Shown: in pieces, positions 9,697-20,504 of the stretch
Layout: each line of letters starts with the position of its first letter
How positions within the stretch are numbered: the first letter of the stretch is position 1
Assembly: GCA_048213135.1 (NCBI GenBank)
Contig: PS015020.1
Coordinates: 529,460 to 552,198 of the forward strand
DNA: 22,739 nt
DNA from: Reclinomonas americana ATCC 50394
Taxonomy: Eukaryota > Jakobida > Jakobea > Jakobida
Direction: 5' to 3'
Translations under genes and position numbers: made by a program
Notes under the pieces: generated by a model
The model's database searches: none
Told to the model about the DNA's origin: nothing
Seen by the model: the letters and a program-made list of their open reading frames with translations, nothing else

Positions 9697-12600
9697 ATGG
9701 CTGCCGCTGCACCGCCGTCGCCTTCGTTGCGCCGCTTCCTCTCTGTGTGCGAGAGTCTTTTCTCTCACGTGTTGATTGCAGTGGCGTCGTCGGTTCCTTG
9801 GAACCGACTTTGCGCGTTGTGAAAGCTTTGGCTGGACCTTGCACACACGCTCTACAAGCCATGCTGTCAAAAGTGTTACCGCCGTTCCTCGCTGATCATC
9901 ACGCTGAAGTCGATCATTTGGCTGAGTGGGGCAAGAACACAGAAGCTCGAGACGCACGGTTTGTCATGTCTCGCAGACGCGCTCCTCCGCACTTGCACCC
10001 TGCACCTCTAACTTTGCGCGTTGATGCAGGACTAAGCTTGGCAATAGCGCACCAGCACGTTACGACAAGCAGCAGCAGACTGTGCAAGAGTGGTGCGCTG
10101 AATTTGGACCTGCACCGTATGCAAGTTCCGACTTCAGCAAGTTTGATGTCACTCTGTGTGCCTCTATCTTGGAATACGCCATTCACAATGACGGCGGAGT
10201 GCGTCATCGTATAATACCCGAATCCGTGGTGAATAGGAATGTTGTCTGTGTGTGTGCGCGCGCTATTTCTCCGCACTCAGTGTCGTGTCTCGCCAGAGCG
10301 ATGTTGTCAGGCGTTTGCGTGAGATCCGGAATGCCATGAGTCACGCACAGTTGACAGTCGCCGACATGCATGAGCTGCTTGGCAGCGGGGCTGTTGGCGG
10401 CACCTCGGAGGGCAAGTTACACAAACACATACGCGGTCTGCAACTCGATCCGGCAATTGTCGCTGAGTTGCTGCGACAGCTGGATGAGGCGCGCGATGGT
10501 TCGTGAGCGCACTTGGCATACTGTTGTGTTTCTGAGAGCGGAATTTCATCCGCCTTGTTGCAGGTGTGCTCCATCCCGACATGGTTGCGGACCTTCTCGC
10601 GAAAGTGAGTTTGCTTTTGGCTTTCTCTCGTGCACTGTGCGTGCTAGCTGACATTCAACTGTAACATGGCCTGGCGGTTCAGTGGCTGGTAATGTTCGAA
10701 CAGGTACGTTTCCTTCCTTTGGAAGTGCAACAGACAGTCAAAGTGTGCTCAGGCACGCATTTAATTTCTCACTTTGTCGCTCATGCACCCTCACTTTGTA
10801 TATTTCCATTGAGTGATTGTGCTTACTGTTTCTTGGGCGTGTTGTGTAGATTCGGGATGACGTTGATGTTGTCAAAGAAGATATCGCGAGAATCAAATGC
10901 TTTATCCAACAGGTGCAAAAACAGTGTTTCACGCTCCGGTATTTGCTGATCACTCAACGCTGGCTCCTGCGCAGATTCTGAGCCAGATGGAGACGCGACG
11001 AACTGATGTGCCAGCCGCATCGAGCGCAGGTTTGGATCCAGCGCTGAAGTGTTGAGGTGCCAGAATTCGTATTTCTGATCACTTTTGCAGCCGCTGGCTC
11101 GCCTCTCTCCTCGTCCGGTATGCCAGAGTCGCCGATCTCTTCTCCCAGTTCCCCCCTCGGCATCGTCGCCAGCAACATTGGCCAAGTGAAGACGTTTCGC
11201 TTTCCGAGCCGCGAGGTTCTCGCCAAGGAGCACGCCAAATACGTACTTGAGCACATGCGTGGTGAGTGCTTGTGATATTCTGTCCGAGTCCTTAGCTACG
11301 TTGGTGCGCTGAATGCCTCTCTTCTCTCCGCTTACAGATAATAGTCCCACGCCAATCGTTGTCGTCATCTCGGGCAACGGCGGTTGTGGCAAGTCGTTCC
11401 TGGCCCAGCTCATTGTCGCGGAAATGAAGGCATCATCAGTCGCAAAACCGCGCTGGAGGGGCTCAACAATGTCAGTAGACATGCGCGGTCACGTTGCCGA
11501 TACGCAGAAGCACATGCAGGTGTGTGTGTACGCGCTTGTACCTGGTTCATTACTGCCGTGGTTCACACTATTTTAGGCCCTGGATTCGCTGGTGACGTGC
11601 CTGCGCGTGTTTGCCACCAAGCAGGCGGATGCAGATCCCGCCAGTGCCAACCGTTTGGAGCAAGAAATCGACTTTATGGTCAGGGCTGGCGCAGTTGACC
11701 CGCTTAGACGTCGTTTGCGGCAGCTGATGGTTGATTCGTGCGGCGTCCTTCTCCTTGACAACGTCGGCACCGAAGCGCAAGTGTGCTCCGTTGTGATGGA
11801 CCCATCAGGTTAGTGGATTTGTTGTCAGGTGCTTTTTTTCTCAAGTCATACCGTAATACAGAGTACTTACCAGCCTCTCCTGCTGCAGAAGAGGAAGTGG
11901 TCGCGCCAGTGGTGATTTTAACGACGCGACATGCGTGGCTTTCCCGTGTCTTGACGAATAGGATGTCAAAGGCGGCCGGGATCATATCCCTGCCTCTCAG
12001 TGCCAAGGTGGAGGACAGCGACGTCAGCGATCTCGCCGAGTCTGTGCGCGAATACTTTCCAATGGAAGTGGTGCTGTTCGGTCGCATTGTCGAAGCGTTG
12101 AAGAGCACCGAGCGAAGTCCACTGCTACTGAACGCTTGTGTTGGGTGAGTGCGTGCTATGTCTGGGTGGTTGCATGTCATTCTGTCCTGCTTGAGTGCGC
12201 ACTGTCGCCGTCCAGCGGTCGCAGCGCATACTATCTTTGTTGGCAAACTCAAATGGCGATTGGGAACATACAAGATTAACGCCTTGTGACATTACGCGTT
12301 CTCTGTCTGTATTCTGATCGCTCGTGTTCTCCTCTCACTCTCGCAAAATTGACTCTCTTTGCTCGATGCCAGTTTCATATGCTGCCTCCCAGTCCGTTGC
12401 TTTTTCTTCTCGGCCTGTCTACCGCAACCCCTCACTGTCTCATTCTGATATTCCCCCACTCGCTCCCTCCTGTCTAGACTCTCTTCGCCTTCCTCCGCAT
12501 CATACGCCGACAAACGATTGTCTTATTGCTCTCTTGTGTCTTGCCTACTAGAGCCCATTTCTTCCTACTATCTCTCGCATTCTGTCTCTCACAGTGACTT

Positions 12601-14527
12601 CTCCCTTGACAGCTGGCTGCTGAAATGTGAGGCCGCCCAGTTTATCGGCAGAGAATTGGAAAGCACGCTGGAGAGCATTCAGCATGCTGCACTGGCGCAA
12701 CACTTGGCGTACAACGTCATGTCACAGACTTCACCGGCGCGGCAGCTCCTGGTTCTGATTACAGCGTGCAAGCAACTCGGTATCAGTGTCACGCCAGCTT
12801 TCGTACGGTTGGCACTCGGCGCTGTTGGCTCATTTCCAGATGTTGAGGTGGTTGGTGATGCCAATGTTACGATCAGTGCAGCTGCTGCTGAAGCGCCGTT
12901 TGGACAGTCGGTTGAGTGCGTGTTAGAGTGGAAGGACCAAGCAGAGGCGATTGCTGATCGCTTACTGGACCTCAGCGAGCATGTGCGTCGTCTGTCACTG
13001 CACGACATGGCGCGTGAACGGCGCAGGAGGGCGCCGGATGTCGTTGGTGACGAATTGCAGTTTGACGAGCTTACCGACGATGCGGAGGCAGGCGTCCGTG
13101 TGCGAATTGCGACGCTGATCCGTGCGGGTGATTACAGTGACACTGATCGCTTGTTGATTGCACTGTGTCGCACGAATCTGGCCACGACGGCAGATTCTGA
13201 CAGAAGGGACGTAATGGCTCAAGTGCTCTGTCTGGATGACGATCGGGTACAGAATTGCATGACAGAATACCGTCTGCATGACGACTACGCTGACTGGATA
13301 TCGGCAGCTGGTGGTGGTATGGCCGTGTCATGTGCGAGGAGTCTTATCATCTACCTCGTGTGTTGCACGTTGACGAGTATCGACATTGTGAATGACAGCG
13401 CCAACGTGCTGTTGGTGTCTCGCAACATGCAAGGCGTAGTTCGCACTCTCTGGCAGCAGCTGGCCGTCGATGATTCTTTGTGGGTCGGCCGTCAGTCAGT
13501 GCTGCTTCTGTTCGGTGCAGTGGAGTGGATCGCACGACAGTTTGCTGTGTCGCGACTTCCGGCACGTGATTTTGATAAGCGTTGTGGGAGGACATTAGCC
13601 GAACGAGTGACTGTGTGGGACTCGTCAGCCGTGCCGAAGGACAGTGCACTGGGTCGCCGAATGCGGATTGCACAGCAACGTTGCTTGGCTCAACTCTGCC
13701 ATTTGTTGAACGACGGAAACATGCAGATGGATGCAATACAGCAGACGAGTGATCATTATGCAATCGACGACGACCATGTGCAGTGTGCCTACGTACATCG
13801 AGAACTCCGTCAGCTTGATGCATTCCGCTGTGGCATGTGGTGCGAGCTGGCGAAGAGGGACAAGGATCGCCTGCTTGAATGCTGGTTGACACAACGTAAG
13901 ACACTTGGCGAGCACCATCCGGATACGATTCGCACACTCTCGGCTCGTGCACAAGTCTGTGAAGAGATTGGCGACCAGGCAGGGGCAGAGCTGCTGTACA
14001 GGAGTTGCCGGCGGGCAAGGAAAAGGGTCCTCGGCGATGACCATGCCGACACGATCATGTCTATGTATAAGAGGGCCTACTGTATCCAAGGTGCAACCCG
14101 TCGGAAGGAAAAGATACGTCTGTACAGGAAGTGCTTGGTTGCTAGAGAGCGCACCCTGGGTCAGCAGCATCCGGAGACGTTGCAATCTATGACCAACCTC
14201 GCCTGGGAGTTGATGAAGCTCGATGTGCCGCGGCTCCACGAGGCCAGAGGCCTGCTCAGCGAGGCCAGAGACCTGTTCTTTTTTTGTCTGAACGCACGCC
14301 TTGAGGTTCTCGGCGAGCTGCACGAGCAGACACTCAATGCTAGGGTCAATTATGCGACTTGTCTGCAGAGGCTTGGTGGCGATGATCTTCCGGAAGCCGA
14401 AAATCAGCTGCTCAAATGCCTGAGCGGCTGTGGGATCCCGCCGACAACTGAGACTTTGCACGTCGCACAAGAGGCCAATGATGTCTATCTGAAGTTGTGG
14501 CTCCTAGACATGCCAGAGACCGAATGA
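9697..14527 (+). CDS. HEPN-NB-ARC-TPR protein (NLR-like), copy 1, 13 exons
   Basis: Predicted intracellular STAND receptor or switch of 1184 residues. Exons: 9697-9725, 9782-9958, 10030-10240, 10297-10498, 10564-10604, 10683-10703, 10850-10912, 10975-11029, 11091-11261, 11338-11519, 11577-11808, 11889-12144 and 12613-14527 (TGA). Residues about 15-205 resemble the DZIP3-type HEPN domain: FSKFDVTLCASILEYAI, then LREIRNAMSHAQ with the RX4H motif Arg150-His155, the usual RNase active site of HEPN proteins. A helical, Ser/Pro-rich linker follows. The NB-ARC core has Walker A GNGGCGKS (336-343), Walker B GVLLLDNVG (Asp445), the sensor-like VILTTRHAW and SPLLLNACVGWLL in the GLPL position. Residues 560-950 are helical and unassigned. 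Residues about 960-1170 are 42-residue TPRs of the kinesin-light-chain type (LGEHHPDTIRTL, LGDDHADTIMSM, LGQQHPETLQSM, LGELHEQTLNAR). The start is supported by copy 2, which also begins MAAAAP. The HEPN call rests on motif order and is the least certain part. Confidence 0.88.
12145..12612 (+). other. Long intron 12 of the first HEPN-NB-ARC-TPR gene
   Basis: The NB-ARC exon ends GTT GG at 12144 (donor GTGAGT) and the long TPR exon begins C TGG at 12613. The matching intron of copy 2 (17742-17808) is only 67 nt. The extra 400 nt here is pyrimidine-rich unique sequence with no recognisable exon or mobile element. An open frame in phase with the TPR exon extends back to 12518 but is not conserved in copy 2. 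Confidence 0.8.
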
Positions 14528-14670
14528 TCGTTCACTTTGTGAACCCTGTCATCGACTAATGTAGTTTACTCATTGTATTTGTGCCGAGGGGATCGTAAAC
14601 ATGTGTTGGCCAGCTGACGCATGTCCTGTATAATTGTTCCATTATCCGTCCGTCACACACCGCATCCGTC
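14528..14670 (+). promoter_or_regulatory. 143-bp spacer between the tandem receptor genes
   Basis: It runs from the stop of copy 1 to the ATG of copy 2. It has to contain the 3' end of the first gene and the promoter of the second, unless transcription is read through. CTGTATAATTG at 14627-14637 is the only TATA-like string. The function is inferred from position. Confidence 0.4.
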
Positions 14671-17055
14671 ATGGCTGCAGCTGCACCGTTGCGTCTCACT
14701 CACCTCTCTCTCTCTCTCTCTCTCACTCATTCACCCTTCTCTGTCTTCCGTGTTGTCAGTCTGCATGACAGCGACGCGGATAGCGACGAATGCATGTTGC
14801 GCATTGTGAAGGCCATTCTGCGCCCGTGCACACGTGCGCTGCAAGTGAAACTCGAGCAAGTGTTGCCGTCATTCCGCGCAGAGCATATTGCAGAGGCTGA
14901 TCATGTGGTCGAGTGGGGAAAGGCGGTGGATGCACGGAATGTGTGGTTCGTCGCAACTCACACTGATGTCGCCCTGTGCTCTCGAAGACAGTCGAGCTGT
15001 TGTTTGCTGCATGTGTTGTCTCTCTCTCTCTCTCACACACACACTCTCTCTTCCTCTCTTCTTGTCTCTTTTCCCGCTTCGTCTGCCTTCATTACCCGAC
15101 TCGTCACCCTTTATCCGTCACACATACACACTCTTTTCTGTTCTCTCTCTCACACACACTTTCTCTTTCTTTCTTTCTTTTTTTCATTTCTTTCTCTCTC
15201 TCTCCCTCTCTCTCTCCCTTTGCGCTCACTCTTCGCGTTTCCAGCACCAAGCCTGGTGGCGGCGTGCCTGCGAACATGGATATGCAGCAGGAGACCGTGC
15301 GCAACTGGCTCGCAGCTGCCGCCGCATCGCCCGGCGGTCCAGCCGATTTCCGCATGTTTGATGCCACTCTGTGCATTTCTATTCTGCGCTTTGCCGCTCA
15401 TCTTTCGGCGGCCCCCAAGAGCGTCACCTGCTATATGATTGCACGTGGCAGTGCTGAGGTGCGTCGAGGGAAGCTGATGTTCTTGAACTGCGCCGTCAGC
15501 GGCTGTCGCGTTTGGGCTTCCTTCTCCACGATTGATGTCGCTCCGTCTCGCTTTGGGGTGCTTTGAATTAGTGTCTCAAGATGTGCCTTGCCGAAGCCCT
15601 CTCTTTCTCTCTCCCTCTCTCTCTCTCTCTCCGTTCCCCTCTCTCCCAATGCGCTTCGCACCCTGCCTCGCTCTTCCTGTTTTGCTTCTCCAATGTCATC
15701 ATGCTCGAAGCGCGATTGCTTGTTCCTGATCGTGGCCTCTTCTCCTCCTGTCGTGCAGCTCCGCGCCATCGAAGAGCTGCGCGACTGGCGTAACAAGGTG
15801 CACGAGTTGCACCGACAAGGATCATTGCGTATTTCTTTTCACAAGTTGCTCGGCGACCGGGTCGCGGGGAGGGATGAAGGTGAGCTGCATAGGCTTGTGC
15901 GCGCTTTGCAACTTGGTCCGGCCGCCACTGCCGAGTTGGTCGATCTGCTGAATGACGCGCGCGAAGGTGAGAGACAATTCACTTGATTATCTTTGCTTTT
16001 TTTGTGAGTGCCTCTAGCGAGAGAGTGAGAGAGGCAGTGCGTTGACTGCGTGCAATCAGAGTGTGTGCGCGCGTGTGTGCGTGTGTGTTTGAGTGGGTGT
16101 CTAGAGTTCAAAGAGAGTTGTGTTTGTTTGTGCGTATGGCTACGTACCTCGGCGCTGTGACTTGCTGACTTTCGAGCCGTGTAGGCTCACTCCATCGAGA
16201 CGCGACCGTCGAGCTGCTGAGAGAGGTATGCTTTCCCTGCAGCATCAAGCGAGGAACAGTCTCTCTTGTCACTCACGCTGTGCGATATGGCAGCTTCGTG
16301 ACGACAGTAAGCATGACCACGAAATCGTTATCGATGAGGTGCGTACTCTTGGTCTTCTCCCTCCCCCACGTGATGATGTCACCTCACGCTGTGTTGTCTT
16401 TCCAGCTTCGCGACGGCTTCCACGACAGTCGAAGTGCACACGAGCACGTACGTTCGCTGCTCTCCAGCCGACACCCATTCGAGCGAACTTATCGTATTCT
16501 TATCTCGCTGTCGCATGTAGATTATTCATTTATTGGTGCGCGTACTGGAGCGACTGGAGTTGTCTGGTCGGGTTTGAGGAGTCACACTTGTGGACCTTCG
16601 TAACGCTTGTATTTATTCTTTATCGTACAGGCTCGCCTTTGACGCCTGTGTATTCTCCACTGTCACCGGCCACTGCTTTTGGATCCCCATTTGGTATCGT
16701 GGCCAGCACCATCGAACAAGTGAAGACGTTCCGCTTTCCGAGCCGCGAGAGACTCGCCAAGGAACATGCCAGACTCATACTGGATCACATGCGTGGTGTG
16801 TAGTGTGTTTTTCTTCTCTCGTCTGTTTTCTGCCACATTGGGCTCGTTGTCTAATGCCGCTTCACTATCGGTACGTAGGCAACGAGTCTATGCCCATTGT
16901 TGTTGTCATCTCGGGAAATGGTGGCTGTGGCAAGTCGTTCCTTGCCCATCTAATTGTCTCGGAAATGAGGACGTCGCCCACTCGACCGCGCTGGAAAGGC
17001 TCTGCCATGTCAGTGGACATGCGCGGCCACGTAGCCGATGCGCAGAAGCACATGC

Positions 17056-17114
<59 letters not shown>

Positions 17115-19705
17115 TGTGTGTGTAAACGCGTGTGGAGTAAGTACCTGGTCAGCTTGATGTCTGATACTCGCGCACGACAAGGCCCTGGATTCGTTGGTGA
17201 CTTGCCTGCGCGCATTCGCCTCCAAGCAAATGGTGAACGATGTCACAAGTGCCAACCGTCTGGAGCGTGAGATCGACTCGATGGTCAGGGATGGTAATAT
17301 TGACTCCCTGAGACATCGGTTGCGGAAACTGATGGTGGATTCGTGCGGCGTATTGCTTCTTGACAATGTCGGCTCTGTTGAACAAGTTTGCTCCGTGACC
17401 ATGGATCCGTTGGGTTAGTTGATCTGGTTCTTGGTACTGTTCCGTCCCCTCATGAAGAGTGCTTACGGAAACTCTCGTATTGCAGAAGAGGAAATGGTCG
17501 CACCAGTGGTGATTGTCACGACGCGACATGCGTGGCTTCCCGAAGACCTGACGTACCGCGTGTCAGTGGCGGCCGAGGTCATGTCAGTCTCCTTGGTTGC
17601 CGAGGTGGATGTCGGCGATGTCATCGTTCTTGCCGAATCGGCACGCAGAAAGCTGCCTATGACTCCGGAAGTATTCGGTCGTGTTGCCGAGGCGTTGAAG
17701 AGCACCGAGCGCAGTCCACTTCTACTTAACGCTTGCGTCGGGTACACTCGCGTCCTGTAGTTTCCTGTCTACTACCCCGCCATCTTACCTTTCCTGATTC
17801 CTCGCCAGTTGGCTGTTGAGATGCCCGCCGGCCCAGTTCATCGGCAGGGAGCTGGATGTCACGCTGGACAACATTCGCAGAGCTGCTGTGGCCGAACACC
17901 TCAAGTACAACATCATGTCACAGACGCCACCGGCACGGCAGCTCTTGGTGCTGATCACAGCGTGCAAGCAGCTCGGCATCAGTGTCACGCCAGCATTTGT
18001 GCGGCTCGCACTCGGCACTGTCGGTATCTTTCCAGACATTGAGTTGGCTGGTGGTGTCCATGGTGCGGTCAGCGCAGCTGCTGGTGCGGCATCTGCACAG
18101 CTAGTGGTGTGTGAGCGGCTATGTGATGACCATCACGCTGAGACGATTGCCGGTCGTCTGCTGGAGCTCAGCGAGCTCGTGCATCGAGTGTCACTGCATG
18201 AGATGGCGCTAGAGCGGCGTCAGAGAGCACCGGATGTCATTGGTGACGAGTTGCAGTTCGAGGAACTCACCGACGAGGCGGTGGCCGCAATGCGGCGGCG
18301 AATTGCGACGCTGAACTGTGCAGGCGATTACGGTGCAATCGATGACCTGCTGGTGGCACTGTGTCACACGAATCTGGCCACGATGGCCCGTTCAAACAGC
18401 AGAGATGTCATGGCACAAATGCTGCGTCTGGGAGACGAGCGGGTACAAAATTGTGGTACCGATTATCGCCTGCATGACGAGTACGTCGAATGGATAACGG
18501 CGGCTGGTGGCGGTGTGGCCGTGTCCCGTGCCAAGCGCTTGATTGTCTCCCTCGTGTGTTGCACGCTGTTATGTATCGACATTGTGAACGACAGCAGCAG
18601 AGTGCTGCTGGTGTCGCGCGGCATGTCCGATGTGCTCAGCACTCTGTGGCAGCATCTGGCCGACGATGACGCGCTCTGGGTCGGTCAGCAGTCACTGTTG
18701 CTGGTGTGGGGTGCGGTGGAGTGGATGTCGCGACAGCTCGCAGTTTTGCGGCTACCTGCCCGTGGATTTGACAAGGATCATGGGAGGCGATTGGCTGAAC
18801 GAGTGATGGGATGGGACGCCACGTCTGTGCCGGAGAACAGTGCGCTCGGGCGTCGCATGCGAATCGCGCAGCAGCAGTCCTTGGCGCAGCTGTGGTTCTT
18901 CTTGGACCAATTGGAGGACAGGAAAGGGGCGTGGCAGCGCGCGAGAGAACTGTACGCCATCGTTGACGAACACAGTCGCTACCGGTGCGATGTGCTGCAG
19001 CGGATCGACGCGCTGCGGTGCGGCATGTGGCACGAATTTGCCAAGCTCGACCACGACGGCATGCAGCGGTGTTGGGAAGAGCAATGCGCAGCTCTTGGCG
19101 AGTACCACCCTGAGACTGTTCGCACGCTGTTCTCCCATGCGCAGACCTACGAAAAGGTCAACAAGTTTGTCGAAGCTGAGGCCCTGCATCGAAGATGTCT
19201 GGAGTACCGACAGCTGGTGCTCGGCGATGATCACGGCGATACTCTCACCTCCATCCTCAACGTGGCCTTTTGCATCCAGGCCCTTGAACGACTGGTGGAG
19301 AAGGTGGACATGTACCGTCGTTGCGTGGATGGACGGCGGAGCACTCTCGGTATCGAGCACCCGGAGACGTTGACGGCCACGAATAACCTGGCATGGAATC
19401 TCATGAAGCTGGCTACGGACGCGGCCCGCAACGAGGCGTGCAGTCTGCTGCTCGAGTGCCTCAATACGCGACGACGACTCCTGGGCGACCGGCACGAACG
19501 AACGCTCAACACCATGTTCATCTACGCCTCGACGCTGATGGATACGGGCGACGAGCGGCTACCAGAGTCGAAAACACTGCTGGAGGAGTGTCTGGAGGGC
19601 TGTTTGAAGGTGCACGGAGAAGATCACGAGAACACGACGGAGGCCAGACGATGTTTGGAGGAGTGTCGGCAGAAGATGCAACAGAGGGAGAAGGGTGAGG
19701 AGTGA
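14671..19705 (+). CDS. HEPN-NB-ARC-TPR protein (NLR-like), copy 2, 13 exons
   Basis: Tandem paralogue of the gene at 9697-14527, 1175 residues. Exons: 14671-14687, 14760-14945, 15245-15458, 15759-15966, 16185-16225, 16294-16338, 16406-16447, 16521-16566, 16631-16795, 16879-17057, 17182-17413, 17486-17741 and 17809-19705 (TGA). Intron phases match copy 1 at all 12 positions, and the 41-, 232- and 256-nt exons have equal lengths in both. The HEPN-like region shows FRMFDATLCISILRFAA and LRDWRNKVHELH, so Arg150 is kept but the His is at X3 or X6. Walker A is GNGGCGKS (334-341), Walker B is GVLLLDNVG (Asp442), then VIVTTRHAW and SPLLLNACVGWLL. TPRs span about 955-1165 (LGEYHPETVRTL, LGDDHGDTLTSI, LGIEHPETLTAT, LGDRHERTLNTM). 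The linker has two short exons that both begin Leu-Arg-Asp. Exon 8 (16521-16566, donor GTCGGG) is the weakest choice, made because phase 1 is needed before exon 9. Confidence 0.87.
14990..15240 (+). repeat. CT/CA-rich intron 3' part of receptor copy 2
   Basis: This part of the intron 14946-15244 is built of (TC)n, (CA)n and TTTC runs ending at the acceptor TTTCCAG. The equivalent intron of copy 1 is only 71 nt (9959-10029). The expansion is simple sequence with no exon. Confidence 0.8.
17058..17122 (+). repeat. (GT)n microsatellite at an intron donor
   Basis: It starts at the exon boundary CATGCAG|GTGTGT of receptor copy 2 and continues as nearly perfect GT for about 60 nt. Copy 1 has only GTGTGTGTACGC at the same place (11520). 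Every GT in the run could in principle act as a donor. Only the first keeps the frame with exon 17182-17413 without inserting Val/Cys codons. Confidence 0.9.
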
Positions 19706-19825
19706 GTGTTAATAATCAATGTACTTATAGAATGCGAGAAGAGGGCGGTCGACGGACGATGCCGGGAGAAGTCGCTGTCCCATCATGCACACCACACTTT
19801 TCAATCTCGTACACAAGCAACGACC

Positions 19826-19868
19826 ATGGGCGACGAGAACCCTTTCCAGCAGCTCTTTATGGATGGTT

Positions 19869-19907
<39 letters not shown>

Positions 19908-20465
19908 TNNNNNNNNNNNNNNNNNNNNNNNNNNNNNNNNNNNNNNNNNNNNNNNNNNNNNNNNNNNNNNNNNNNNNNNNNNNNNNNNNNNNNNNNNNNN
20001 NNNNNNNNNNNNNNNNNNNNNNNNNNNNNNNNNNNNNNNNNNNNNNNNNNNNNNNNNNNNNNNNNNNNNNNNNNNNNNNNNNNNNNNNNNNNCTCTCTCT
20101 CTCTGTATGCGTTGACTCACTTCCGACAATTGTTTGCTCCTCACTGCGCAGCCATCCACATGCGATGGTGAGTTGTTGTCATATGCTGCAGAGGCAAACA
20201 CACAGCAGAGAGAGACATGTGCATCTCGTTTGAGCTTTTGCAGCGTGAGATGCCAGCAGGATTCTCCCTTGCTGCAGATGCACATGTCCTCCTCCTTCAC
20301 TCAACGCTCACTCACTTGCTTGCTCTCTCTCGCAGCCACGAGCAGTTCAAGAGCGCTCATGAGTGCCAGACGCGTCATGAGAGGTGTGTTGTTGTCAGTA
20401 TGTCTGACGAGCAGTGTGCATGTGTGTATGTGTGTGAGTGTGTGTGTGTGTGTGTGTCTCTCTCT

Positions 20466-20504
<39 letters not shown>

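Noticed and set aside
9697-10498. A bacterial HEPN toxin-antitoxin system
   Set aside because: The HEPN-like region is spread over several exons of a large eukaryotic gene fused to NB-ARC and TPR. There is no adjacent MNT-type partner.
12518-12612. A 5' extension of the last exon of receptor copy 1, in frame from the ATG at 12518
   Set aside because: Copy 2 has no such sequence, and the join GG|C TGG matches GG|T TGG of copy 2 exactly.
13625-14470. 281-codon open frame antisense to the TPR region of receptor copy 1 (and a similar one at 18752-19495)
   Set aside because: They are shadow frames of a GC-rich coding exon. The sense strand has clear TPR repeats and the antisense product resembles nothing.
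11338-17057. NACHT rather than NB-ARC for the NTPase
   Set aside because: The VxxTTRH segment after Walker B and the LLLDNV Walker B fit NB-ARC better. NACHT usually has an acidic cluster after Walker B. A profile search would settle it.
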